A stretch of DNA of 64,000 bases from an uncultured Collinsella sp. (GCA_900541045.1 UQID01000001.1:1-64000); one strand, 5' to 3'. Positions 1-9,568 are shown, numbered from the stretch's first letter. Made by a program: numbers and translations. The notes: a model not told the origin generated them from the letters alone.

Positions 1-64
1 AATAGTTCATGTAGCTCTTCTGCATTTCCTCGGAATATTCTGTTTTTACAATCTTTTCAGCCAT
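1..64 (-). CDS. Type IIA topoisomerase A subunit (GyrA/ParC-like), N-terminus only
   Basis: Only the first 21 codons lie in the window. The ATG is at 64-62 on the minus strand, preceded by a strong GGAGAGGGAG ribosome binding site in the 11-bp gap after the B-subunit stop. The start MAEKIVKTEYSEEMQKSYM is the usual N-terminus of the GyrA/ParC subunits that Clostridia keep beside a ~640-residue B subunit; the subunit carries the catalytic tyrosine, which is outside the window. Codons (GTA, ACA, AAA, TAT) are low-GC and unlike most of the window. It pairs with the B subunit just upstream on the same strand. Confidence 0.85.
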   Translation of the reverse strand, partial: MAEKIVKTEYSEEMQKSYMNY

Positions 65-75
65 GCTCCCTCTCC

Positions 76-2040
76 TTATGCATCAATCTCTGCTTCATCC
101 GCGTGCTCGTAAATAAACTGGCGGCGCGGCGGGACGTCGCTTCCCATAAGCATCTCCGTGATTTCGGAGGCCATACGTGCATCCTCGATCTCGATCCGTT
201 TCATCATTCGAGTTTCCGGGTTGAGGGTTGTCTCCCAGAGCTGCTCTGCATCCATTTCACCCAGACCTTTGTATCGCTGAATCTTATTGTTCTGATCACG
301 TCCAACTTCGCTGATGATCTTCGCCAGTTCTTCATCGCTGTATGCATACCAGACTTTCTTGTTCTTCTCCAGCTTGTAAAGCGGCGGCTGAGCCAGATAT
401 ACATAGCCCTGTTTGATCAGCTCCGGCATAAAACGATAGAGGAATGTCAGAAGCAGCGTACTGATATGTGCTCCATCAACGTCGGCATCGGTCATGATGA
501 TGATCTTGTGATATCTCAGTTTGGAAATATCGAAATCATCATGGATTCCTGTACCGAATGCAGTGATCATTGCCTTGATCTCGGCATTACCGTAGATCTT
601 ATCCAGTCTTGCCTTCTCTACATTCAGGATCTTTCCACGAAGTGGCAGGATCGCCTGGGTTGCTCTGTCACGGGCTGTCTTTGCAGAACCTCCCGCAGAG
701 TCTCCCTCTACGATGTAGATCTCGCGGCGGCTCTTGTCTTTGGAACGGCAGTCGATGAACTTCTGCACGCGGTTGGCCATGTCGGTCTTCTGCTGCAGGT
801 TGGTCTTGATGCTCTGGCGCGTCTTCTCGGCATTCTCGCGTGAACGCTTGTTGATGAGCACCTGCTCCATGATCTTGTTGGCGGCGTCTTTGTTCTCGAT
901 CAGATAGGTCGAGAGGCGCTCCTTAAAGAATGCCGTCATGGCCTGCTGGATAAAGCGGTTATTGATGGCCTTCTTGGTCTGGTTTTCGTAGGACGTCTGG
1001 GTGGAGAAGCAGTTGGTCACCAGCACCAGACAGTCCTGGACGTCCTGCCACTTAATGCCGCTCTCGTTTTTGTTGTACTTGCCCTGTTGCTTGATGTAGG
1101 CATCGATGGCACTGGTCAGAGCGCTGCGGGCAGCCTTCTCGGGCGATCCGCCGTTCTCGAGCCACGATGAGTTGTGGTAGTACTCCTGCATCATGAAAGT
1201 GCGCGAGAAGCACATGCAAGCAGTGATTTTTACGTTGTAGTCGGGCAGGTCCTCGCGATCGCGACCGCGACGGTCGGCCTCGATAAAGAAGGGCTCGGTA
1301 AGGTAGTCGGTACCGACCTTCTCGAGCACGTAGTCCTCGATGCCCTTGGGATAGCAAAAGTCCTCTTCGGAGAACTCGCCGTCGTCGCCCTCGATGCGCA
1401 GGCGGAAGGTCACGTTGGCGTTGACCACGGCCTGGCGGCGCATGGTCTCGCGATACCAATCGTGGGGGATGCTGATGGAGGTAAAGACCTCAAGATCGGG
1501 GCGCCATTTGATGGTGGTGCCGGTACGGTTCTCGTCGCTGGGCTCAATCTCGAGTGCCTTCTTTTTGGCGCCGACGACCTTGCCCTTTTTAAAGTGCAGA
1601 GAGTACTTGTTGCCGTCGCGCCAAACCGTGACGTCCATGTACTCGGAGGCGTACTGAGTCGCGCAGGAGCCCAGGCCGTTGGTGCCGAGCGAGAAGTCGT
1701 AGTCGCCGCCTTGGTTGTTGTTATACTTGCCGCCGGCGTAGAGCTCGCAGAAGACGAGCTCCCAGTTAAAGCGCTTCTCGGAAGGGTTCCAGTCGAGCGG
1801 GCAGCCACGGCCATTGTCCTCTACCTGGATAGAGCCATCGCGAAAGGCGGTAAGGGTGATGAGCTTGCCGTAGCCCTGGCGCGCCTCGTCAACGGCGTTA
1901 GACAGGATCTCGAAGGCGGCATGCGCGCAGCCGTCGAGCCCGTCCGAGCCAAAGATGACGGCGGGGCGCAGGCGTACGCGCTCCTCGTCCTTGAGCTGGC
2001 GGATACTGTCGTTACCATAGTTTGCGGTGTTTTTTGCCAT
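76..2040 (-). CDS. Type IIA DNA topoisomerase B subunit (GyrB/ParE-like), codon-use mosaic
   Basis: 654 residues, full length for the short GyrB/ParE class. It provides ATPase and Toprim functions for a DNA gyrase or topoisomerase IV heterotetramer. Visible are the GHKL ATPase (NAVDEA near residue 48, DNGRG near 75, LGTNGLG near 119), the Toprim motifs EGDSAGG (about 445) and DADVDGAHI (about 510), and the C-terminal QRYKGLGEM. The downstream A subunit is in the same operon. Odd point: from the start to about codon 442 codons are GC-ending (CGC, GTG, AAC); from GTA-GAG-GGA at about 711 downward they become AGA, GGA, GCA and TCT rich. The change sits at the most conserved motif of the protein, suggesting recombination or an assembly join. 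Gyrase versus topoisomerase IV cannot be decided here. Confidence 0.9.
   Translation of the reverse strand: MAKNTANYGNDSIRQLKDEERVRLRPAVIFGSDGLDGCAHAAFEILSNAVDEARQGYGKLITLTAFRDGSIQVEDNGRGCPLDWNPSEKRFNWELVFCELYAGGKYNNNQGGDYDFSLGTNGLGSCATQYASEYMDVTVWRDGNKYSLHFKKGKVVGAKKKALEIEPSDENRTGTTIKWRPDLEVFTSISIPHDWYRETMRRQAVVNANVTFRLRIEGDDGEFSEEDFCYPKGIEDYVLEKVGTDYLTEPFFIEADRRGRDREDLPDYNVKITACMCFSRTFMMQEYYHNSSWLENGGSPEKAARSALTSAIDAYIKQQGKYNKNESGIKWQDVQDCLVLVTNCFSTQTSYENQTKKAINNRFIQQAMTAFFKERLSTYLIENKDAANKIMEQVLINKRSRENAEKTRQSIKTNLQQKTDMANRVQKFIDCRSKDKSRREIYIVEGDSAGGSAKTARDRATQAILPLRGKILNVEKARLDKIYGNAEIKAMITAFGTGIHDDFDISKLRYHKIIIMTDADVDGAHISTLLLTFLYRFMPELIKQGYVYLAQPPLYKLEKNKKVWYAYSDEELAKIISEVGRDQNNKIQRYKGLGEMDAEQLWETTLNPETRMMKRIEIEDARMASEITEMLMGSDVPPRRQFIYEHADEAEIDA
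700..725. other. Apparent mosaic breakpoint inside the Toprim motif
   Basis: Base composition and codon choice of the topoisomerase B gene change sharply here: CGC-CGC-GAG-ATC-TAC-ATC on the high-coordinate side, GTA-GAG-GGA-GAC-TCT on the low-coordinate side. Everything from here to position 1 keeps the low-GC character. Confidence 0.6.
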
Positions 2041-2293
2041 ACTCGCTATCTCGGTGCTCCTTTGCTGCGTTTAAGTCATATAGATAGTCAAGGTAGCATA
2101 GCCCAGCCCACAGACGATTCCAACCAACACGAAATCCATCGAACAACCGTTCGGAGTATATAGACTGATAATACGATATTGGAAAAAAATAGCTGAATGA
2201 AATCAATAGATATTTGATTCCATTTAGTAGAACCTCATATATACTAAACAAAAACGAATCAGAAGAGCTTTTATTTAATAGAACGGTGATGAT
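2041..2293. other. AT-rich divergent intergenic region
   Basis: 253 bp between the divergent topoisomerase B and DUF4143 ATPase genes. It is strikingly AT-rich compared with the rest of the window, with several TATATA and TATTTGATT stretches. It must hold both promoters, but no single -35/-10 pair could be assigned with confidence. Confidence 0.5.
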
Positions 2294-3502
2294 ATGAAGA
2301 TTATCGAACGTCCTCAATATATGGAAGCGCTTCTTGGCGCTAAGGGAACGCCGGACATCAAGGTTATTACCGGCATTCGTAGGTGCGGCAAATCTGTTCT
2401 ACTGGAATCTCTTGCCGATCGCATTCGTGAGGCCGGCCCCGATTCCAATATTATCCGCATCAATTTCAATCTCCTCGAATTCGAGGAACTAACGGATTAT
2501 CGAGCACTGCATCGCTACGTTGAGGAAAGCTATTGCGAGGGCCTCGATAACATTGTGATGATTGATGAGGTGCAAACCTGCGTTGGGTTCGAAAAAGCGG
2601 TCAATAGCCTTCATGCATCGGGTAAATACGATATCTACGTTACTGGCTCCAACGCATTCTTGCTTTCGAGTGACTTGGCGACGCTTTTTCGCGGGCGGAC
2701 ATATGAGGTCGAAGTATTTCCGTTCTCCTTGCTTGAGTTTTCGACATATCACGGAATTCATAACCCGGACGAAGCGCTTGACCGATATTTGAGAGAGGGC
2801 GGAATGCCTGGCTCGTATTTGTATCCTAGCGAGCGAGCTCGCTATCGATATATTGCGAACGTGCTAGATGTCTTGGTTTTGCGTGATGTGGAAGAAAAGC
2901 ATGGGGTTCGTAACAAAGTGCAACTAGAACGTGCATGCGATTTCCTAATGGACAATATCGGTAACATATCTTCTGTTAGTGGGATTGCGGCTGCGCTGGA
3001 TGCTGCCGGAACGCGCGTTTCCGTGGCAACGCTCGCCCAGTACCTCGGATTTTTATGCCAGGCCTTTGCGTTCTATCGAGTGCGCCGCTATGACGTAGGC
3101 GGTAAAAAGTACCTCGCTTCGGGTGATAAATACTATTTATCGGATCATGCAATCAGATACGCAAAACTTGGAACTAAAAAACTCGACTTCGGGCATGTAT
3201 ATGAAAATATGGTCGCTTTAGAGCTCCTAAGACGCGGTTGGGAAATCTATATCGGGGTGCTTTATAAGAAGGAAATCGACTTCGTGGCAATTCGTCGCGA
3301 TGAGCGAGTGTATATCCAAGTTAGCGATGACATTTCGCGTCAGGAAACCTTTGAGCGCGAAGTGGCACCTCTGCTTGCGATACGTGATGCGTATCCCAAG
3401 ATGGTCATTGCGCGAACAAAGCACGAGGCTGTTGATTATGAGGGGATTAAGGTGGTCGACCTCGCCCGATGGCTGATGGGGGAGGGGTCGGATGTCGAAT
3501 AG
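2294..3502 (+). CDS. AAA_14/DUF4143 family ATPase
   Basis: 402 residues with the plan of the widespread AAA_14 plus DUF4143 proteins: P-loop GIRRCGKS near residues 27-34, Walker B IVMIDEVQ near 90, a sensor-like VTGSNAFLL near 116, then the DUF4143 C-terminal half, which ends in a nuclease-like segment (KKEIDFVAI near 325). The family is common in anaerobe accessory genomes; its role is not established. Codons are more AT-rich than in neighbouring genes and the upstream region is very AT-rich, so recent acquisition is likely. A short interrupted gene overlaps its last codons. Confidence 0.85.
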   Translation: MKIIERPQYMEALLGAKGTPDIKVITGIRRCGKSVLLESLADRIREAGPDSNIIRINFNLLEFEELTDYRALHRYVEESYCEGLDNIVMIDEVQTCVGFEKAVNSLHASGKYDIYVTGSNAFLLSSDLATLFRGRTYEVEVFPFSLLEFSTYHGIHNPDEALDRYLREGGMPGSYLYPSERARYRYIANVLDVLVLRDVEEKHGVRNKVQLERACDFLMDNIGNISSVSGIAAALDAAGTRVSVATLAQYLGFLCQAFAFYRVRRYDVGGKKYLASGDKYYLSDHAIRYAKLGTKKLDFGHVYENMVALELLRRGWEIYIGVLYKKEIDFVAIRRDERVYIQVSDDISRQETFEREVAPLLAIRDAYPKMVIARTKHEAVDYEGIKVVDLARWLMGEGSDVE

Positions 3503-3773
3503 CGGGCGGTTGACGCCTATCTAAATCATTGCGCTGCTCGGGCGCCTTGAGGGTCTTCTTAATAATGCGGGTGAGCCCACGCTCCTTACCGATGAATTCC
3601 GCTTACTCGTTTCTGCCCGAGTAAGTTTGAAGACGGATGAGCCCGCTTCATTTTGTTTGCGGCTGGATACGTTTGTCGAAAAGTGCCGCGTGGATGGCTC
3701 AAATCGAACATTGGGACAGGCGTCTCATTTTATGGGCCGAGGGCGTGCGTATACAAGTCTTTTTGGTCCATAG
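3492..3773 (+). pseudogene. Small unknown gene interrupted by an early stop codon
   Basis: An ATG at 3492 overlaps the end of the ATPase gene and is preceded by GGAGGGG. The frame reads MSNSGRLTPI, then TAA (3522-3524), then runs open for 82 codons (IIALLGRLEGLLNNAGEPT and onward) to TAG at 3771. TAA could derive from CAA (Gln) by one transition. The continuation looks like normal protein, with amphipathic helices and balanced composition, so a 93-residue gene coupled to the ATPase was probably inactivated recently, or the stop is a sequencing error. No family recognised. Confidence 0.45.
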
Positions 3774-3917
3774 GGGATGCTGGGCGGTTGCTAGTTGGGC
3801 CACGGGTCACTTCGCCGGCGCTGCTTCTTGCCATACGCTCATAGTGGAAGCCGATGCCACGGAGTCGACTTGCGATTCGGGCAACGGATGAGCGGCAAGC
3901 CGAAAGGAGCGGTGAGG

Positions 3918-4934
3918 ATGATGAAGCCCGTGACAAGGAAGCTGCTGTTAGGAATTCCCATCGTGACGCTTTCGGCTGTGTTGGCGTGTACACTTGCCGG
4001 CTGCGGCGGTAATGCGCCGAGTGGCTCGGGCGGGAGCGCACCTGTGCAGGAGAAGTCCCAGAAGGCCAAGACCTATGATTCGCAGACGGTCGAGGTGGCA
4101 GGCATTAACTATGAGTCGGTGGCTCACGGTACGTTCTATCGCGGCGACGCTAAGCTGCAGGACGGCTTTTACCTACACGTCAAGATCACCAACAACAATG
4201 CAAAGAACAGGACGTTTGACTCCTTTAACGTGCATGCTGCCCAGGGCGATCTTGAGGCAGGCGGCCCGTTGTTTACTTCTGGCAAGGCGGCCGTGCTCGA
4301 CTACGTTGCAAGCGAGGCTCTCGATGAGCTTCACGAGGGCATCGATCTTTCCAAGAGGCCAGATATCGGCCCGGGCGAGACCGTTGAGTACGTGTATTCC
4401 TGGGCACCCAAGACGGCGTACTACGGGCCCATCACTGTCGAGTTCGTAGACGCTAACGCCCCCGCCAAGAATCATGAGGCCATGCACTTTGACACCACGG
4501 GATGCGAGACCAAGGAGTTCAAGGCGGCGGGCGGTGTGGCCGATTCTGGTGACGCGGTCAATATGACCGGCATCGATTGCGCTTCGTACAGTATCGAGGC
4601 CGCCGATGGGTACACGCTGGATTCGTCCAACGAAGAGCACGAAAAGGCAGACTTCTTCCACGACGAGACTGGAGGACGCCTGCACATCAGTATCTTCCCG
4701 CGTTCGCCGGAGGAAGAGGTTGCAAGCCTGGAGCAGGTCTACGAAGGCAAGGAGACAACAACCGACCAGGTCGAGTACAACGGCGTAACGTGGCTGCGCT
4801 TTACTGGTCCCGACAACGGTCATACGCTGTTTGCGACGGCTCCCGCAACGGGTGAAACCGTCCGCGTGTCGATTGGCTGGAAGATCGATTGGGACGCCGC
4901 CGTGCCCATGATGGAGGCGCTAAAGCTCAAGTAG
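3918..4934 (+). CDS. Secreted lipoprotein of unknown function
   Basis: 338 residues. The start at 3918 is chosen because AAAGGAG lies 8-10 nt upstream and a lipoprotein signal follows: basic MMKPVTRK, hydrophobic core, lipobox LAGC near residue 30, then a Gly/Ser linker. The mature part has a DUF4352-like beta-sandwich feel (ligand-free ITNNNAKNRTFDSF, a PGETVEYVYSW strand near 160) and a C-terminal domain ending GWKIDWDAAVPMMEALKLK. It is probably membrane-anchored on the outer face. No partner is evident, and a terminator follows directly, so it is monocistronic. Confidence 0.75.
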   Translation: MMKPVTRKLLLGIPIVTLSAVLACTLAGCGGNAPSGSGGSAPVQEKSQKAKTYDSQTVEVAGINYESVAHGTFYRGDAKLQDGFYLHVKITNNNAKNRTFDSFNVHAAQGDLEAGGPLFTSGKAAVLDYVASEALDELHEGIDLSKRPDIGPGETVEYVYSWAPKTAYYGPITVEFVDANAPAKNHEAMHFDTTGCETKEFKAAGGVADSGDAVNMTGIDCASYSIEAADGYTLDSSNEEHEKADFFHDETGGRLHISIFPRSPEEEVASLEQVYEGKETTTDQVEYNGVTWLRFTGPDNGHTLFATAPATGETVRVSIGWKIDWDAAVPMMEALKLK

Positions 4935-4961
4935 CGCTGTGATTCCCATGTCAGGCGACTC

Positions 4962-4997
4962 AGGGCTGGCTCCGAGTTATCGGGGCCAGCCCTTTTT
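4962..4997 (+). terminator. Rho-independent terminator after the lipoprotein gene
   Basis: A 9-bp stem (AGGGCTGGC / GCCAGCCCT) with a 14-nt loop is followed by TTTTT. It lies between convergent genes. Confidence 0.85.
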
Positions 4998-5044
4998 GGT
5001 GCTCGATGAGCCGAGTCGGCGTCTCTCACAAAAGTAACTAGGGG

Positions 5045-8000
5045 CTAGCGAGGTCTATCCGAATTGGCCTCATTGGCGGTGTCGGTTTCGAGTGTCGTGC
5101 GGCGGGCGCTGTAGGCTACGAGGCCGGCGCCTGCCAAGGCGAGTACTGCGGCGGCTGCCGTAAGGGGGGCGTTGACATCGCCCGTGCCTGCAAGCGCGCC
5201 CGCTTTTCCGGAGCGCTTGTTATTGCCGTGGCCCTTGCCGCTGCCGGAGCTGCTTCCGCCGGAGCCGCCGCCCTCGTCAGTACCGCCGCCACTCGCGCCG
5301 CCATCGCCGTCGACCGTCATCGGGGCGTTGTGAAGTCCTGTCGTATCCACGCTGTCGCATACGCCGACCTGAACTTCTGAGCGTTCGCATGCCGCGTCGG
5401 GCACATGAAGCTCGTGCAGTACGGCACCCAGCGCCGAGTTTGCGCCCGGTCGAATTTCCTCGAGCGTTACGGGATCGAGCGCCACCAGATTACGCGCCTT
5501 CGCATACAGCGTTACGCGTTTGCCCACTTCGTCGCTCCAACTCTCGGGAATGGCGAAGCTCATGCGGAACTGTGCCGTGCAACCCGGTGCCAGCACGGCG
5601 TTACCGTTGTCGGCTACCAGCGGGTGCGTTGCAAAACGCGTCCCCAGCGTCTCGAGCGCGTACTTCACGTGCGCTATGTCGTTGGCCGAAGTGTCCTCGG
5701 CAAGCTCTGGATCGTAGATCGAAGCCATGCGCGCGTTCGCTCCGAATCCGATGGATGCGCTGGAGAACGGCTGGCTGGAGCCCTCTCGGTACAGATCGAT
5801 CGTGCCGGCGGTCAGCAGGGTGTTGCCGTCGTTTCGCACCGTGACCATGAAGGATTCGCCTGCTGCTCCGGGCACCACCGCGCCCGAGGTAGCGACCGCG
5901 CCCGTCGGAGTGGCACACGCCACCAAGGGCACTTCGATGCCGTGCAGCTCTGCCTCGCTCTTCTCCGCGCTCACAATGTGCGTGGCGAGCGCGGAGAGCA
6001 TGCCTCCCGACGTCAAAAACGTCGTTATCTGATCGACGGGATGGTCCAGCTCGCACATCACGAACGGCTCCGTGAACAGATCGCCTGCCAAGGTGCTGGC
6101 GAAGATGCGGAAGTGCTTGCCCATCACTGCTACCGGGTTGCCTTCTTCGTCGTAGGTTTGTCCCACCTTGCCATCGGTGTTCTCTACATAGAGCACGCAC
6201 CTGCCGTTGTTGCTTACGCTAAACGATGCCGGGCCACAGCCTGCGGCGCCCACAGGCTGCGTTGCAAATGCCGATGCGTCTCGCGTCCAAGTGATATGCT
6301 GCAGTTGTTCGTTGACGGTTGCCAAAAAGCCCGAATGTTGTGGCCACGGCACCGCACGGGGTACCGTGGCGTCTGGTGGCATAACGCCCCAGCCTGCAAT
6401 GGACTGGCCGATCACGGCGTACGATGCGCAGCCGCAACCGTCTGCAGTCTCGTACGCAACGGGCACCACCATTTTGCCGTTGATATTCTCGGGCTCGCCC
6501 AGCTCGATACTCGACGGTGCTTGTGGAAAGCGGAGAACTTGGCGGAACGTCAGGCTGTCGCCCGAAACGTCCGACCACAGGGTAAAGCACTCCAGCGCAA
6601 CCTCAGCCTCGCTGCCGAGCGCCTTTTCTGTGGTGCTTCCACGGCGGTGGAGATAGGCACCCGACAGGCGTCCGTCGACCAGCGTCTTGCCCACCGTGAT
6701 GCGCGGGCACTGCAGGCAATGGTAACCGTCCTCCTGCAGGCGCCCGCGCGAGATGCTGCGCCACGACGTGTGCGATATCACGCGAACTTCGCTATTACTT
6801 ATGCGCAGGCGCACAACGGACAGTATGCCGGATGTGCTCGCCGCATCGAAAAGGGCGTTGTCGCCGGCGGGGCGCTCGCCCGAGACCAGCAGCACGTAGG
6901 CGTCCTGGTTTCCTCTTCCGTCCGTATATTCCACCACGTCGAAGTCGTAATCGTATATGCCGTCGCGTTCCACGTCGCCCTCGCCAAAGCCAAGGGGGAA
7001 GTCCACGGGCGTGGGGGCAGACCACGTGCCGTTTGCCTTTGTGTGTACCACCAGGCGCGAGCGGCCATTGTCGCCGTAGCGCACCGAGGCGATACGGAAC
7101 AGGCATTCTACGCCGGCAATCATTGCCAACTTCATGTGAGCTTCGCTGAGCACGCCAGTAAACAGCACGTTGTCGCTCGAGGGCTTGATGCCGCCACGCT
7201 CGTCCTCCGATACGCCGGCAGAATTGGCGTTGGGGTCCGCAACGGCGTTCGTCGCCTGCCCGATATAGGTGTACTCGTACATCGGCGCGGCGTTTTCGCC
7301 GTTCTCTATCAGTGCATGGACGAAATGCTCGATCTGTCCCGTGTCGTCGCTTTCTGCATCTGCCTCGAGCTCAATGCGCGTGACCGCTTGATCCCAATCG
7401 CGCACGACAGACGCGACGTTTACAGCAGTGGCCTTAACCTCGGCGCGTGCGAGCAGCTCGGCGTTGGTGACGATGGTGGCCGATGCGATAAATTGCGGCA
7501 CGCCGCCCGCCTTGATGTTGTCGGGCGTGCCGAAGCGGGCATCCAACGTGTAAGGCGTATCCCCACCCAATGCGAGCTCAGAGCGCTGGAGCACATACTG
7601 GTTGCCATTGTTCACCGACATATTCCACGAATCGAGGAGTGTGGGCCACGACCCCGACCAAGCCTTGGTGGTCCACTTGAACATTACGAACTGGAGTATC
7701 ACATCGACATCGACGTCTGCACCTACGCGCAGTCGCGGAAGCTGGTGTCCATCTGCCTTCTCGTACCCAATGAACAGCGTGAGGGACGCGGCGCCGCGTA
7801 CGGCAGACGAAGCGACGCCTGCAACGCCGGCGCCAAAGGTGACGGCAAGCCCGATCTGGATGGTGAACGAGCCCGAGGTGTTTGAATAGTCGAGCGAAAT
7901 GTTTTTAAAAAATGCCGCGCCGCTGCCGTGCGTGTGGGCACCCACGGCGAGCGCCAGCTTCGCCAGCACCCAGGGGTTGACGTTTAGGAAAAACGGCACC

Positions 8001-9412
8001 GGTCCTAGGGTAAACTGCTCGGTCCAATTGAGGTCGGTTCTTACCTGGAAGAGGGCCTTAATATTGCCGTATGCGGGGTCGTTGTTGTTACCCCAGGTTT
8101 TGCCCACCCAATCGTAGGCGAGCGAGCCGTACAGCTGTGTGGCGATATCCATCGTGAACAGCAGCGTGCAATGGTGGCGAAGGAGCTTGGTGTTTCTTGG
8201 ATCGGTGCCAGAACCGGCACTCATACTTTTGTACTGATTCCACTTCCCCTCCATCTCGTCGAGGTAGCGGTTTGCTTGCTTGGCGCCCGACTCGCGCGGT
8301 GACTTCTTCCAGTATTCCGGATCAGGGTTGCCCGAATCGTTCATGTAGCTGGCTGGTTTGTATCCTCCGCCAAACAGCACGTACCCGGCAAACGAGAAAT
8401 CGAACAAAATGGGGAACGAGGGCATCCAGCAGGTGAACTTATTGCCGCCGATGCCGGGAAACGCCGCCGGGAAATCAAACGGAGTGATCTCTTGGTCCAT
8501 GGTAGTGGGGACGATAGTGGTCGATCCGGATTCCGCCTTTGCCGCCGGCGCGGTAACAACGGCCATAGGGGATGAGAGCGTGTAGGTTTTGCCCTGGTAG
8601 TCGAGGATAAAGCGCAGCTTGCACCCTTCTTCCAGAAGGCCCGAAGCTGCATCGAGGAACGTGTCTTCAAGCGTGAACGTCGCCAGATTATCCGCGCCCG
8701 ATGCGCTGGCCTTGACTTGGCCAATCTGCGTGAAGGTTTCGGGTGAGTTGCCCGCGGCAGGCGTCACTTTGTTGATGCACAGCGTTGCCTGTCCACCCTG
8801 TGGCAGATGTGCCTGCACGGTAAAGGCGTGCGTGTCGGGCTGCTCGTTTGCCGTGTCGTCCTTCGGCAGTGCCATGAATGTAGCGTCGGCGTACTGGATG
8901 TCCCAATCGTCGAATGTGAGCTGGCGAAAGTACGGCTCGCCGTCGGAAAGCGGACGCGTTGGAGCGGTTATGGCGGTGCCGCCCTGGATACGCGCGAGGG
9001 GAATCTCGACATCGCGGTAGCCTGCCATGCTAATGGAGATGCCGCCGTTAAAGTCGTACGCGTCGAGAAGCGTTGCCTCGTCCACGTAGCCTTCCGAAAG
9101 CGGCGCGACCTCAAAGATGGCCGTGCCTTCGTCATCGGTCGTGGCGGCGAGCTGCTTGCCTGCGGCGTAGCGCGACGTGAGCGTGACCTGCGCTCCCTTG
9201 ATGGGCATATTCTTGTTGGCTACGTCGACCACGACCACACCAAACATGGTGCGCGAGAGCACCAGGACCTTGAAGGGGTCTTCTTCGTCGGCATAGGCCG
9301 CGGTGGGCGCGAACGGCAGCAGGAAGGCATTTTCGCTTCCCGGCACGCGAGGCAACATAATGCTCGCGAGCGAGGACGCTCCAGCAACAAGTAACGAACG
9401 GCGATCAAGCAT
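5045..9412 (-). CDS. Very large cell-wall-anchored surface protein with LAGTG sorting motif
   Basis: 1455 residues from an ATG at 9412, which has GGGAG just upstream; the open frame extends 32 codons further. The N-terminus MLDRRSLLVAGASS resembles a twin-arginine signal, ending near APTAAYA. A carboxypeptidase-regulatory-like segment follows (VVVDVANKNMPIKGAQVTL, residues ~60-130). The middle is a long unknown region (SGSWPTLLDSWNMSVNNGNQ and beyond), and then a Gly/Ser-rich stalk leads to LAGTGD, a hydrophobic helix and a short SARR tail, i.e. a cell-wall sorting signal of the LAxTG kind used by class E sortases of high-GC Gram-positives. It lies downstream of a LuxR-type regulator on the same strand. 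Ligand and function unknown. Confidence 0.8.
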   Translation of the reverse strand: MLDRRSLLVAGASSLASIMLPRVPGSENAFLLPFAPTAAYADEEDPFKVLVLSRTMFGVVVVDVANKNMPIKGAQVTLTSRYAAGKQLAATTDDEGTAIFEVAPLSEGYVDEATLLDAYDFNGGISISMAGYRDVEIPLARIQGGTAITAPTRPLSDGEPYFRQLTFDDWDIQYADATFMALPKDDTANEQPDTHAFTVQAHLPQGGQATLCINKVTPAAGNSPETFTQIGQVKASASGADNLATFTLEDTFLDAASGLLEEGCKLRFILDYQGKTYTLSSPMAVVTAPAAKAESGSTTIVPTTMDQEITPFDFPAAFPGIGGNKFTCWMPSFPILFDFSFAGYVLFGGGYKPASYMNDSGNPDPEYWKKSPRESGAKQANRYLDEMEGKWNQYKSMSAGSGTDPRNTKLLRHHCTLLFTMDIATQLYGSLAYDWVGKTWGNNNDPAYGNIKALFQVRTDLNWTEQFTLGPVPFFLNVNPWVLAKLALAVGAHTHGSGAAFFKNISLDYSNTSGSFTIQIGLAVTFGAGVAGVASSAVRGAASLTLFIGYEKADGHQLPRLRVGADVDVDVILQFVMFKWTTKAWSGSWPTLLDSWNMSVNNGNQYVLQRSELALGGDTPYTLDARFGTPDNIKAGGVPQFIASATIVTNAELLARAEVKATAVNVASVVRDWDQAVTRIELEADAESDDTGQIEHFVHALIENGENAAPMYEYTYIGQATNAVADPNANSAGVSEDERGGIKPSSDNVLFTGVLSEAHMKLAMIAGVECLFRIASVRYGDNGRSRLVVHTKANGTWSAPTPVDFPLGFGEGDVERDGIYDYDFDVVEYTDGRGNQDAYVLLVSGERPAGDNALFDAASTSGILSVVRLRISNSEVRVISHTSWRSISRGRLQEDGYHCLQCPRITVGKTLVDGRLSGAYLHRRGSTTEKALGSEAEVALECFTLWSDVSGDSLTFRQVLRFPQAPSSIELGEPENINGKMVVPVAYETADGCGCASYAVIGQSIAGWGVMPPDATVPRAVPWPQHSGFLATVNEQLQHITWTRDASAFATQPVGAAGCGPASFSVSNNGRCVLYVENTDGKVGQTYDEEGNPVAVMGKHFRIFASTLAGDLFTEPFVMCELDHPVDQITTFLTSGGMLSALATHIVSAEKSEAELHGIEVPLVACATPTGAVATSGAVVPGAAGESFMVTVRNDGNTLLTAGTIDLYREGSSQPFSSASIGFGANARMASIYDPELAEDTSANDIAHVKYALETLGTRFATHPLVADNGNAVLAPGCTAQFRMSFAIPESWSDEVGKRVTLYAKARNLVALDPVTLEEIRPGANSALGAVLHELHVPDAACERSEVQVGVCDSVDTTGLHNAPMTVDGDGGASGGGTDEGGGSGGSSSGSGKGHGNNKRSGKAGALAGTGDVNAPLTAAAAVLALAGAGLVAYSARRTTLETDTANEANSDRPR

Positions 9413-9518
9413 CTTGGGCTCCCATCCCGCAAATATCGGTGGAAATAATCCAATTTTGCGAGAAGACGCTTCGTGGCGGTAGTGCCGTTCAAGGGTCAAA
9501 ATGTCCAATTTGAGCGCG

Positions 9519-9547
9519 CGAAAGCGCCAGGCCCCGGAGCGCTTTCG
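9519..9547. repeat. Inverted repeat between regulator and surface-protein gene
   Basis: CGAAAGCGC / GCGCTTTCG, a 9-bp perfect match around an 11-nt loop, lies between the LuxR-type gene stop and the surface-protein start. There is no T-run, so an operator or attenuating hairpin is more likely than a terminator. Confidence 0.45.
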
Positions 9548-9568
9548 ATACGCCGGGAAGTCTGACCG

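Noticed and set aside
1174..2163. Long plus-strand ORF antisense to the topoisomerase gene
   Set aside because: It is a frame shadow of the conserved GyrB-like coding sequence, with no ribosome binding site and no protein-like motifs.
5405..7885. 826-codon plus-strand ORF antisense to the surface protein
   Set aside because: Length comes from GC-rich codon structure on the other strand; composition is Arg/His/Ala/Val rich as usual for shadows.
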